Shown here in pieces: positions 9,318 through 17,324 of a DNA stretch of 64,000 bases (its first letter is position 1; every line of letters begins with the position of its first letter). This stretch comes from Marinobacter changyiensis. Lineage in GTDB: Bacteria > Pseudomonadota > Gammaproteobacteria > Pseudomonadales > Oleiphilaceae. The stretch lies in assembly GCF_009193265.1 (NCBI RefSeq), contig NZ_VZZZ01000007.1, forward strand, positions 118,581 to 182,580. The letters are read 5' to 3'. The position numbers were made by a program, and so were the translations under genes. The notes beneath the pieces were generated by a model. That model had not been told where the DNA came from. It made no database searches and saw nothing but the letters and a program-made list of their open reading frames with translations.

Positions 9318-9886
9318 GTTGCGTCTTCCTTCTTAGGTGAACTCAGGTTTTAGCTGCGGGCTTGACCCGCTTTCTTAGTGATCGAGCTATCATCGTGCCC
9401 AATTCTGTGTCGTTAAAATGTCAGTTTCATTACAAACTGCAAATAACGACGTAATTTTTATCACTAAACTGCTTTTGGCATTATTAACGCTCGTTCGCAG
9501 AATGAGCCCTGGCAGGCTTCTTTTTGTGTATTCAACCAGATTACCGGCCGGTTTTTTGCGAACTCTTTCAACCTCAATCGCTTATGACGTTTACTTAAAG
9601 TTCATTGTGATGCCATTTTTAATACAATGTCAGCATATTTGCAAACCTTTATAACAGGGTTTTTAGTCTGTTTTGTGACCGCGGCCCCATCCTATATTCC
9701 GGCCAACATCAGGGCTCAACCTTAACAAATACAGGGCCAACCTTTAATAATTTGTTATATTTCAGCAACTTATGTGTCGTAAAAGAGACTTTTTACCGGC
9801 ACTGCCCCTGAGATTTGCACCAAAACAGGTATCGCCTTTACACATCGCACCGCTTTAAGGCGCTCATGGAGCCTCTGAACAATTCC
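9318..9886. other. Long AT-rich intergenic region upstream of the porin gene
   Basis: There is no convincing gene in these 569 bp between the porin and dtd, both on the minus strand. The stretch is clearly more AT-rich than its neighbours. It holds a small hairpin in the porin leader (GCGGG-CTTGA-CCCGC, 9356-9370) and a perfect 8-bp inverted repeat, TAACAAAT/ATTTGTTA (9723-9730 and 9750-9757). It probably contains the porin promoter and its regulator sites. Confidence 0.6.
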
Positions 9887-10330
9887 TTAGCTTTCGAGCA
9901 TAAAAGTCACCGGGCCATCGTTCACCAGTGATACCTTCATATCGGCCCCGAACTGGCCCGCTGAAACCCTCCCCTCCCCTATCGCTGACGCAACCAGGCC
10001 AAGAAAATGCTGAAACAGGGCATCGGCTTCGGCGGGCGGCGCAGCAAGGGAAAACCCCGGGCGGGTGCCGGAGCGGGTGTCAGCGACCAGGGTAAACTGG
10101 GGAACAATCAGCAAGGCACCGCCGGTCTCCGTCAGACTAAGGTTCATGCGGCCATGTTGATCGGGAAAAATACGGAATTTGAGGACTTTCTTGCACAGTT
10201 CGGCGGCGTGCTTTTCAGAGTCAGTTCGTTCAACACCCAAAAATAACAATAATCCGGTAGTGATGGCGGCAACAGTCTTTCCCTCGACGACAACCGAAGC
10301 GCTGGAGACACGCTGAATCAATCCCTTCAT
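9887..10330 (-). CDS. dtd: D-aminoacyl-tRNA deacylase
   Basis: A 147-residue DTD-family enzyme that hydrolyses D-amino acids (and glycine) mischarged on tRNA, in the cytoplasm. It begins MKGLIQRVSSASVVV, the usual N terminus; the frame is open further upstream, but this ATG gives the family length of about 145. The C-terminal Gly-cisPro signature NDGPVTF is intact. The other signature, normally SQFTL, reads VPQFTL here, a Ser-to-Pro change at a conserved position. Downstream of the proline iminopeptidase gene on the same strand with a 77-bp gap, so co-transcription is plausible. Confidence 0.93.
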   Translation of the reverse strand: MKGLIQRVSSASVVVEGKTVAAITTGLLLFLGVERTDSEKHAAELCKKVLKFRIFPDQHGRMNLSLTETGGALLIVPQFTLVADTRSGTRPGFSLAAPPAEADALFQHFLGLVASAIGEGRVSAGQFGADMKVSLVNDGPVTFMLES

Positions 10331-10345
10331 CCATTTCCCTGAGCT

Positions 10346-10376
10346 GAACGTTAAAAGTTGCGAGATAGTAACGTTC
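10346..10376. promoter_or_regulatory. 8-bp inverted repeat ahead of dtd
   Basis: GAACGTTA (10346-10353) and TAACGTTC (10369-10376) form a perfect dyad with a 15-base spacer, 16 bases before the dtd start. It could be an operator or an mRNA hairpin; no T-run follows on the minus strand, so it is not a terminator. No regulator can be named. Confidence 0.35.
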
Positions 10377-10407
10377 GTCTTACACGCCTGCAAGGCACAG
10401 TTACAAA

Positions 10408-11364
10408 TCAAAACCCTTCTATACGATCGGCCATTTCGTCACAGGCGTGCATCAGGGTATCGATGATGGCAGGCTCGGAAGCGGAATGACCCGCATCCCG
10501 GATAATACGCAACTCGGCGTCCGGCCAGACATCGCTCAGCGCCAGGGCATTATCGAGCGGACAGACCATATCGTAACGGCCGTGAACAATGACGCCCGGA
10601 ATCTCCGCCAGTCTTCCAGCGTCCCTCAGAATCTGGCCTGGCTCCAGGAACGCCTGATTCATGAAGTAGTGGCACTCAATGCGGGCAAGGGCGATGGCCA
10701 CGTGGGGGTGCCCAAAATGCTCGACTACCCTCGGATTCGGGTGCAGGGTGGCGCAACGCCCCTCCCAGATCGACCAGGCTTTGGCTGCCTGGATTTGCTC
10801 CAGTTCGTTTTCACTGGTCAGGCGACGATAGTAGGCGCCCACCATGTCGCCGCGCTCGGATTCCGGTATGGTCGCCACGAAATCCCGCCAGTGGTCGGGA
10901 AAAACCCGGCTTGCGCCGTGCTGGTAAAACCAGTGAATGTCTTCCGGCCGACACAGGAATATGCCCCGAAGAATCAGGCCATGCACTCTTTGCGGATAGG
11001 CTTCCGCATAGACAAGGCTGAGGGTGGAGCCCCAACTGCCCCCGAACATCAGCCACTTCTCAATACCCAGGAACTGGCGCGCTTTCTCGAGATCAGTCAC
11101 CAGGTCAGCCGTGGTGTTGGCTTCAAGCTCGGCAAGAGGGGTAGAGCGCCCGGCACCACGCTGATCAAGCAGGATGATACGGAACCTCTCGGCATCGAAA
11201 AAGCGTCGGTAATAGTCCTCACAACCCCCTCCTGGGCCTCCGTGAACCACGATAACCGGAATGCCCTTGGGATTGCCGCTTTCTTCGATATAGAGCTCAT
11301 GGGGTGCATCCACCGCCAAACGGTGTTCGGCATAGGGCTTGATGTCGGGATAGAGAGTGAGCAT
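10408..11364 (-). CDS. pip: Proline iminopeptidase
   Basis: A 318-residue alpha/beta hydrolase (peptidase family S33) that removes N-terminal proline from peptides in the cytoplasm. VIVVHGGPGGG (38-47) forms the oxyanion loop and DQRGAGRST (67-75) is the family block. The nucleophile is Ser110 in GGSWGS; the acid is in HGRYDMVCP and the histidine in RDAGHSASEP. Length matches Xanthomonas/Serratia-type enzymes. It is upstream of dtd on the same strand and downstream of the typA terminator, so it has its own promoter, not identified. Confidence 0.95.
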   Translation of the reverse strand: MLTLYPDIKPYAEHRLAVDAPHELYIEESGNPKGIPVIVVHGGPGGGCEDYYRRFFDAERFRIILLDQRGAGRSTPLAELEANTTADLVTDLEKARQFLGIEKWLMFGGSWGSTLSLVYAEAYPQRVHGLILRGIFLCRPEDIHWFYQHGASRVFPDHWRDFVATIPESERGDMVGAYYRRLTSENELEQIQAAKAWSIWEGRCATLHPNPRVVEHFGHPHVAIALARIECHYFMNQAFLEPGQILRDAGRLAEIPGVIVHGRYDMVCPLDNALALSDVWPDAELRIIRDAGHSASEPAIIDTLMHACDEMADRIEGF

Positions 11365-11410
11365 AGACAGCTCCGGAAAGGGGTGTTACCGGAGTTTAGC
11401 TGAAGTTAAC

Positions 11411-11440
11411 AAAAAAAGGGGCAGATGTGATCTACCCCTT
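11411..11440 (-). terminator. Intrinsic terminator of typA
   Basis: On the minus strand the arms AAGGGGTAGA and TCTGCCCCTT pair with one mismatch around a 5-base loop and are followed by a run of Ts, 22 bp after the typA stop. Confidence 0.85.
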
Positions 11441-11462
11441 TCTCGTATTGACGTACTGCGGA

Positions 11463-13274
11463 TTACTTCTTGCCGGCGCGTTTACGGTCGTTTTCGGTCA
11501 AATATTTCTTGCGCAGGCGGATCGACTTGGGCGTGACTTCCACCAATTCATCTTCATCGATGAATTCCAGTGCCTGCTCAAGAGTAAACTTGATTGGCGG
11601 CACCAGGGCGATGACTTCGTCTTTGCCGGAAGCACGCATATTGTCGAGCTTCTTGGCTTTGGTCGGGTTGATAACCAGATCGTTTTCACGGCTATGAATG
11701 CCGCACAGCTGGCCTTCATAAACTTCCTGACCGGGATCCAGGAAAAGCTTGCCGCGGCTCTGCAACGTTTCCAGCGAGTAGGTCATCGCTGTGCCCGCCG
11801 CCATCGACACCAGCACGCCGTTCTGGCGGGCGGTCATGTCGCCACTTTTGATCGGGCCATAATGACTGAAGGTGGACGTCAGAATGCCTGAACCGGAGGT
11901 CATGGTCAGGAAGGAGTTACGGAACCCGATCAGACCCCGCGCCGGGATGGTGTACTCAAGGCGCATGCGGCCCTTGCCATCCGGCACCATATTGGTCAGC
12001 TCGCCCTTGCGCAGACCGATCTGATCCATCAGAGCGCCCTGATGCTGCTCTTCAATATCGATAATGACGTTTTCGTACGGCTCCTGTTTTACACCGTCAA
12101 TTTCCCGGATGACCACTTCAGGACGCCCGACCGCCAGCTCGAATTTTTCGCGGCGCATGTTTTCGATCAGTACCGACAGGTGCAGCTCGCCTCGGCCGGA
12201 TACCTTGAACTTATCCATCGTATCGCCATCCTCAACGCGCAATGCGACGTTGTGAAGCAGTTCCTTCTCGAGACGCTCTTTGATGTTCCGGCTGGTGACA
12301 TACTTGCCTTCTCTGCCACAGAACGGCGAGTCGTTGACCTGGAAGGTCATGGATACGGTCGGCTCATCCACTGTCAGCGGCGGCAATGCTTCCACATTGG
12401 ACTGATCGCACAGGGTATCGGATATGTGCAATTCATCCATTCCGCTCACGCAAATGATATCCCCGGCCTGTGCTTCTTCCACTTCTACACGGTGCAGACC
12501 GGAATGCCCCATGATTTTCAGGATTCGGCCCTGACGTTTCTTGCCGTCGGCGCCAATGGCGGTTACCGGAGAGTTGGTCTTGATTTTACCGCGGGCGATA
12601 CGGCCAATACCGATTACACCCAGGAAGCTGTTGTAGTCCAGCTGGGAGATCTGCATCTGGAACGGACCCTCGGGATCAACGTTGGGTGCAGGCACATGGT
12701 CGACAATGGCCTGAAAAACGGCATCCATGTTGTCGTCCAAATTCTCGTGGTCCATCCCGGCGATGCCATTCAGGGCACTGGCAAATACAATCGGGAAGTC
12801 CAGCTGCTCATCGCTGGCACCGAGGTTGTCAAACAGGTCAAAAACCTGATCCACCACCCAGTCCGGGCGCGCGCCAGGACGGTCAATCTTATTCACCACA
12901 ACAATCGGATGCAGACCGGCGTCAAAGGCCTTCTGGGTGACAAAACGGGTTTGCGGCATCGGGCCGTCGATGGAATCAACCACCAGCAGCACACAGTCAA
13001 CCATACTCATTACCCGCTCAACTTCGCCACCGAAGTCGGCGTGTCCTGGGGTATCAACGATATTGATATCGTAGTCGTGCCATTTCAGCGCGGTGTTTTT
13101 GGCCAGGATGGTAATGCCTCGTTCCTTTTCCTGGTCATTGGAATCCATGACGCGCTCACTTTCGAGCTCTTTTCGGTCCAGCGTACCGGATTGGCGCAAC
13201 AACTGGTCCACCAGCGTGGTCTTGCCATGGTCAACGTGGGCGATGATGGCGATATTACGAAGTTTCTCAATCAC
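11463..13274 (-). CDS. typA: Ribosome-associated GTPase TypA/BipA
   Basis: This 603-residue translational GTPase acts in 50S assembly and stress or low-temperature growth. The G1 motif AHVDHGKTT, switch region RGITI, DTPGHADF (G3) and VVNKIDRPGARP (G4) are present, followed by EF-G-like domains and the BipA-specific C terminus (RNSFLTMTSGSGILTSTFSHYGP region). I place the start at GTG 13,274 (VIEKLRNIAII), 8 bases after an AGGA ribosome-binding site; the open frame extends 25 codons further, but those residues do not look like the family. Divergent from glnA, as in enterics and pseudomonads. Confidence 0.96.
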   Translation of the reverse strand: MIEKLRNIAIIAHVDHGKTTLVDQLLRQSGTLDRKELESERVMDSNDQEKERGITILAKNTALKWHDYDINIVDTPGHADFGGEVERVMSMVDCVLLVVDSIDGPMPQTRFVTQKAFDAGLHPIVVVNKIDRPGARPDWVVDQVFDLFDNLGASDEQLDFPIVFASALNGIAGMDHENLDDNMDAVFQAIVDHVPAPNVDPEGPFQMQISQLDYNSFLGVIGIGRIARGKIKTNSPVTAIGADGKKRQGRILKIMGHSGLHRVEVEEAQAGDIICVSGMDELHISDTLCDQSNVEALPPLTVDEPTVSMTFQVNDSPFCGREGKYVTSRNIKERLEKELLHNVALRVEDGDTMDKFKVSGRGELHLSVLIENMRREKFELAVGRPEVVIREIDGVKQEPYENVIIDIEEQHQGALMDQIGLRKGELTNMVPDGKGRMRLEYTIPARGLIGFRNSFLTMTSGSGILTSTFSHYGPIKSGDMTARQNGVLVSMAAGTAMTYSLETLQSRGKLFLDPGQEVYEGQLCGIHSRENDLVINPTKAKKLDNMRASGKDEVIALVPPIKFTLEQALEFIDEDELVEVTPKSIRLRKKYLTENDRKRAGKK

Positions 13275-13402
13275 AACGGGTATCCTGCGGCATACATGAT
13301 GACCTGAGAGGGTCTTGTGTACGCGTTTTCCGCGCGCATGCCATCTCAAATCTTTAAAGTAACAGTTAATGGATCACGGCATAGCCGAAACCAAGGGCGC
13401 GT

Positions 13403-13431
13403 AGTATATCGGAAACTCTGCGCAGTAACTA
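13403..13431 (-). promoter_or_regulatory. Possible sigma-70 promoter of typA
   Basis: Minus strand: -10 TATACT (13,403-13,408), 17-base spacer, weak -35 TAGTTA (13,426-13,431), followed by a GC-rich ACGCGCCC discriminator. The -35 match is poor. Confidence 0.4.
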
Positions 13432-13494
13432 TGTAGGGATATGCCTATCTGTCAAACCGCCCTATTCCGATATTTTCTACAGCCTTTCCAATAA

Positions 13495-13543
13495 GCGCAC
13501 CACTATTGTGCATTATTAACAAGAGGGCACCATTAATGGGCAC
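13495..13543 (+). promoter_or_regulatory. Two NtrC-type enhancer sites upstream of glnA
   Basis: GCGCACCACTATTGTGCA (13,495-13,512) and GGCACCATTAATGGGCAC (13,526-13,543) each resemble the NtrC consensus GCACCA-N-TGGTGC. Their centres are 31 bp apart, about three helical turns, like the strong glnA enhancers of enterics. They lie about 110-130 bp upstream of the -24/-12 promoter. Binding is inferred from the motif, the promoter type and the nearby ntrBC genes. Confidence 0.72.
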
Positions 13544-13639
13544 TAATCACACTGCTTCGTCCTGGCGCATCGTCAGCGCCAGCGCCAAAAATGCCCAGAA
13601 CCCGCTTAGCTGCGCTCTTCTGGCGCACGGTACGAAAAC

Positions 13640-13655
13640 TGGCAAACAGATTGCT
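13640..13655 (+). promoter_or_regulatory. Sigma-54 (-24/-12) promoter of glnA
   Basis: TGGCAAACAGATTGCT keeps the GG and GC pairs with the obligatory 12-base offset (consensus TGGCAC-N5-TTGC). Transcription would begin near 13,667, giving a leader of about 165 bases. Confidence 0.8.
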
Positions 13656-13831
13656 TGAATGAAAACAGCTGAATAGGCAGGCAAGGAATGAACGCTTTTG
13701 ATAAGCTGCCCAAACCTGACGAAAAGGTCGGACGTCAGAGAGTCCATCCTTATAGTGAGTGGACGACTGATCCGGCAAATAACGTATAAAGAACTCGCCC
13801 GCGAAACGGGTAAACCTACGGAGTATGTACA

Positions 13832-15235
13832 ATGTCGAAAACAATTGATCTGATCAAAGAACACGAAGTCAAATGGGTTGATTTGCGATTCACTGACAGC
13901 CGCGGTAAAGAGCAGCACGTGACCATGCCGGCCACTGAGGTCAATGACGACTTCTTCGCCGACGGCAAAATGTTCGATGGCTCATCAATTGCTGGCTGGA
14001 AAGGCATCAACGAATCCGACATGATCCTGATGCCGGACGATTCCAGTACGGTTCTGGACCCGTTTACCGAAGAAACCACCGTCAACATTACCTGCGATAT
14101 TGTAGAGCCTTCTACCATGCAGGGTTACGAGCGCGACCCGCGCTCGGTGGCACGTCGCGCTGAAGAGTACCTGAAGTCTACCGGCATTGCCGACAGCGCT
14201 CTGTTCGGCCCGGAGCCCGAGTTCTTCGTGTTTGATTCCGCCCGGTGGAAGACCGACATGCAGGGCTCCATGTACGAGCTGCACTCGGAAGAAGCGGCCT
14301 GGGTTTCAGGTGATGAATTCGACCGAAACAACATTGGTCACCGGCCAGGGGTGAAAGGCGGCTATTTCCCGGTTCCTCCTGTCGACAGCCTGCACGACCT
14401 GCGTGGCGCTATGTGCGCGGCGATGGAGTCGATGGGCCTGGTTATCGAAGTACACCACCACGAAGTGGGCACTGCCGGTCAGTGTGAAATCGGTGTTGGC
14501 GCCAATACCCTGGTCAAGAAAGCCGACGAAGTTCAGATCCTCAAGTACTGTGTTCACAACGTAGCTCACGCCTATGGCAAAACCGCTACGTTCATGCCAA
14601 AGCCGGTAGTGGGTGACAATGGTTCCGGCATGCACGTTCACATGTCCCTCAGCAAAGACGGCAAAAACATCTTCGCAGGCGACAGCTACGCAGGCCTGAG
14701 CGAAATCGCTATCTACTACATCGGCGGCATCATCAAGCACGCCAAGGCGATCAACGCGTTTACCAACGCCTCTACCAACAGCTACAAGCGCCTGGTACCC
14801 GGCTTCGAAGCACCGGTCATGCTGGCTTACTCAGCTCGCAACCGGTCAGCGTCAATTCGCATTCCTTACGTCAACAGCGCGAAAGCCCGTCGTATGGAAG
14901 TCCGTTTCCCTGACCCGTCAGCCAACCCGTACCTGGCGTTTGCTGCACTGATGATGGCCGGGCTTGACGGCATCCAGAACAAGATCCACCCGGGCGATGC
15001 CATGGACAAGGACTTGTACGACCTGCCAAAAGAAGAAGCCATGAACATCCCGACGGTCTGCCAGACCCTGCAGGAAGCACTGGACATTCTGGAAGGCGAC
15101 CACGAGTTCCTGACCCGGGGCGGCGTTTTCACCGAAGACATGATCGCCGGCTACATCGATCTGAAGCGTGGCGAAGTTGAACGTCTCAACATGACCACTC
15201 ACCCGGTCGAGTTCGACTTGTACTACTCGGTCTGA
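13832..15235 (+). CDS. glnA: Glutamine synthetase, type I-beta
   Basis: This 467-residue subunit of the dodecameric cytoplasmic enzyme makes glutamine from glutamate, ammonia and ATP. Visible motifs are DGSSIAGWKGINESD (latch/beta-grasp region), GPEPEFFVF and metal-binding glutamates, NGSGMHVHMS (histidine flap), the NRSASIRIP arginines, and KDLYDLPKEE with the adenylylation site at about Tyr396. The Tyr site means GlnE can switch the enzyme off. Sigma-54/NtrC elements lie upstream, and an intrinsic terminator lies 20 bases after the stop. A DUF4124 gene and ntrBC follow on the same strand, the usual nitrogen-regulation order. Confidence 0.99.
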   Translation: MSKTIDLIKEHEVKWVDLRFTDSRGKEQHVTMPATEVNDDFFADGKMFDGSSIAGWKGINESDMILMPDDSSTVLDPFTEETTVNITCDIVEPSTMQGYERDPRSVARRAEEYLKSTGIADSALFGPEPEFFVFDSARWKTDMQGSMYELHSEEAAWVSGDEFDRNNIGHRPGVKGGYFPVPPVDSLHDLRGAMCAAMESMGLVIEVHHHEVGTAGQCEIGVGANTLVKKADEVQILKYCVHNVAHAYGKTATFMPKPVVGDNGSGMHVHMSLSKDGKNIFAGDSYAGLSEIAIYYIGGIIKHAKAINAFTNASTNSYKRLVPGFEAPVMLAYSARNRSASIRIPYVNSAKARRMEVRFPDPSANPYLAFAALMMAGLDGIQNKIHPGDAMDKDLYDLPKEEAMNIPTVCQTLQEALDILEGDHEFLTRGGVFTEDMIAGYIDLKRGEVERLNMTTHPVEFDLYYSV

Positions 15236-15254
15236 TTCTTTCGAATCAAACTGA

Positions 15255-15280
15255 AAGCCCCGCTCCGGCGGGGTTTTTTT
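15255..15280 (+). terminator. Intrinsic terminator of glnA
   Basis: CCCCGC-TCCG-GCGGGG stem-loop followed by seven Ts, ending about 45 bases after the glnA stop. Confidence 0.92.
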
Positions 15281-15412
15281 GTGCTGAAAATATGACCGCA
15301 CAGGATACACGTCACGAATTAACACGCTGTAACCACATACAGGAGTCACGGCATTGCAAACGCCCGGGGCTCTGCCGATAATCGGGCAACAGCCTCGTTA
15401 CAGGTACGCACA

Positions 15413-15973
15413 ATGAATAATGGGAAACGGACTCTGATTGCTCTGGGCATTTTGAGCACACTGCTCGCCGTCTCGACTCTTCCGGTCGCTGCCGAAGTTT
15501 ATAAACACGTCGATAAAAACGGCAATGTGACCTTTTCCGACGAGCCCCAAAGCGGCTCGGAACCCGTGAAGGTGCGTCCGGTGACGACTATAACGCTGCC
15601 CAAAATGCGGGATATCGAAGCCCAGCAACGGCAAGCCAAGCCGAGCGGACAAGAAAACCCGGCCCCTTATGGTCGTGTGGCATTTGTCGCACCAGAAGAT
15701 AACGCCGCCTTCCACAGTGGCAGTGGTGATGTCGAGTTCCAGGTCACCAGCTCCCCTGACCTGAGACGAGGGCACCGCTTTGAAGTCGATCTCGACGGAC
15801 AACCGGTCGGCCAGAACCCCGGTGGCACATTCACCGTGCGCAATATGGATCGCGGCACCCACACCGCGAGTGTTTTTGTGGTCGATACTCAAGGCCAGCG
15901 GGTCCAGTCCGGCAACAGCGTCACCTTTACGGTGCACCGCCCTTCCGTAATCAACCGCAACCGCAATAACTGA
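15413..15973 (+). CDS. DUF4124 domain envelope protein
   Basis: A 186-residue exported protein. Residues 1-27 form a Sec signal peptide (MNNGKRTLIALGILSTLLAV, then STLPVAA). The DUF4124 signature follows at about 28-70: EVYKHVDKNGNVTFSDEP. The C-terminal half (about 82-180) looks like an immunoglobulin-type beta sandwich (RVAFVAPEDNAAFHSGSGDV... GTHTASVFVVDTQGQRV). Genes of this family recur between glnA and ntrB in pseudomonads and relatives, but no reaction or partner is established. It has no terminator before ntrB, although 268 bp separate them. Confidence 0.85.
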   Translation: MNNGKRTLIALGILSTLLAVSTLPVAAEVYKHVDKNGNVTFSDEPQSGSEPVKVRPVTTITLPKMRDIEAQQRQAKPSGQENPAPYGRVAFVAPEDNAAFHSGSGDVEFQVTSSPDLRRGHRFEVDLDGQPVGQNPGGTFTVRNMDRGTHTASVFVVDTQGQRVQSGNSVTFTVHRPSVINRNRNN

Positions 15974-16020
15974 ACTTCCCCCGCCTCGCGCCTCTTCACG
16001 GCGATTCACTCATCAGGCCA

Positions 16021-16037
16021 CGCACTATTTTAGTGCG
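16021..16037 (+). promoter_or_regulatory. NtrC-type palindrome upstream of ntrB
   Basis: CGCACTATTTTAGTGCG has perfect 7-base arms around TTT and is close to the classical NtrC site (GCACTA-TTT-TGGTGC). It lies 205 bp before ntrB. I see no -24/-12 promoter between it and the gene, so it may repress a vegetative ntrBC promoter (autoregulation), as in glnL of enterics. Confidence 0.6.
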
Positions 16038-16241
16038 CCTGCACTTTAAAGAAGCCATACTTTGAGCTAACGAGGGGCGGCCTGACCCGGCGATAAACAA
16101 ATTCCGCTCAAATCCGCACCAGCGAGTGGCGGCCCACCCCCCACAACAAGGCCTCGCCCCTCATCCTTGGCACACCTTCACCTCTCATCCTGTATTTTGG
16201 TTCGCTTTTTGCAACAGCGCTTGCACAACCAGGGGACGATC

Positions 16242-17324
16242 ATGGCAATACCGGCAGACTACAAAAACATACTGGATAATCTGGCCACCGCGGTGCTGGT
16301 GCTGAGCCCGGAACTGAAGGTCCGGTATCTCAACCCGGCTGCTGAAAACCTGCTTGAAACCAGCATTACCCGCATCAAGGATTTCAGCATTTGCGATATG
16401 TTCGTGGAATCAGCAGACGCCCTGAAAACATTACTGGCGTCATCAAAGAACGGGCAGTCCTATACCAAGCGGGAGGCTGAATTCATGCTGGCATCCGGCA
16501 CACGGTTTACGGTGGATTACTCGGTGTCCTCAATCGGCACCGAACCCTGCGATCTGCTGATGGAACTTCAGTCCCGGGACCGCCTGCTCCGGATCAGCCG
16601 GGAGGAGGACATCATCTCCCAGCAGGAAACCACGCGCATTCTGGTGCGGGGCATGGCTCACGAGATCAAGAATCCGCTCGGGGGCATCCGCGGCGCAGCG
16701 CAATTGCTCGACCGGGAGCTCAATGACGAAGGCCAGCGGGAATATACCCGGGTCATTATTGACGAAGCAGATCGCCTGCGGGGGTTGGTCGACCGGATGC
16801 TGGGGCCAAACCGCGCGCTCAGGCTGGCGCCGACCAACATCCACGAAGTGCTTGAGCGGGTCAGAACACTGCTGGAGGCAGAGAGCCGCCACCGGCTGGT
16901 GTTTGAGCGGGATTACGACCCCAGCCTGCCGGAACTCAACGGCGACAAGGAACAGCTGATCCAGGCCTTCCTCAATATTGCCAGAAACGCCATGGAGGCC
17001 GCTTTCGAGCATACGGACCGCAGCGCTTCCCCCGAGCCTCCCACCATCATGTTCCGAACCCGGGCGCTTCGGCAGTTCACCATTGGGCATCATCGCTACC
17101 GGCTGGTCTGTCGGGTGGATGTCATCGACAACGGCCCCGGTATTCCGGCGGAGCTGTTGCAAAACGTGTTTTACCCCATGATCAGTGGCCGGGCCAACGG
17201 CACGGGACTGGGGCTTTCGATTACCCAAAGCATTATCGGGCAACACCATGGGCTGGTGGAGTGTGAGAGCGAGCCCGGGCGAACCAACTTCATCATCTTC
17301 CTGCCACTGGAGGAAACAACATGA
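16242..17324 (+). CDS. glnL: Nitrogen regulation sensor histidine kinase NtrB (GlnL)
   Basis: A 360-residue soluble cytoplasmic kinase. An N-terminal PAS domain (about 8-110) begins NILDNLATAVLVLSPELKVRY. The H box AHEIKNPLGGIRGAAQLL has His140 (His139 in E. coli). The ATPase domain has the N box NIARNAMEA and DNGPGIPAELLQNVFYPM, with NGTGLGLSI as G2. With PII it phosphorylates or dephosphorylates NtrC according to nitrogen status. The start ATG follows AGGGGA; the open frame begins earlier, but those residues are not family-like. The stop overlaps the ntrC start (ATGA). Confidence 0.97.
   Translation: MAIPADYKNILDNLATAVLVLSPELKVRYLNPAAENLLETSITRIKDFSICDMFVESADALKTLLASSKNGQSYTKREAEFMLASGTRFTVDYSVSSIGTEPCDLLMELQSRDRLLRISREEDIISQQETTRILVRGMAHEIKNPLGGIRGAAQLLDRELNDEGQREYTRVIIDEADRLRGLVDRMLGPNRALRLAPTNIHEVLERVRTLLEAESRHRLVFERDYDPSLPELNGDKEQLIQAFLNIARNAMEAAFEHTDRSASPEPPTIMFRTRALRQFTIGHHRYRLVCRVDVIDNGPGIPAELLQNVFYPMISGRANGTGLGLSITQSIIGQHHGLVECESEPGRTNFIIFLPLEETT

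Larger units (their letters stand above)
13275..13831. other. Divergent typA-glnA control region
   Basis: These 557 bp hold no convincing gene. On the plus strand there are two NtrC-type dyads (13,495-13,512 and 13,526-13,543) and a sigma-54 promoter (13,640-13,655), followed by a 160-base glnA leader. On the minus strand a weak sigma-70-like promoter for typA is visible. glnA has a GGAG ribosome-binding site 10 bases before its ATG. Confidence 0.75.

Noticed and set aside
9418..9654. 78-codon plus-strand frame in the porin-dtd gap
   Set aside because: Low-complexity AT-rich codons, no ribosome-binding site, and no recognisable motif.
12042..13307. 421-codon frame antisense to typA
   Set aside because: A shadow of a highly constrained gene in another frame; composition is His/Gln/Arg-rich as expected for antisense.
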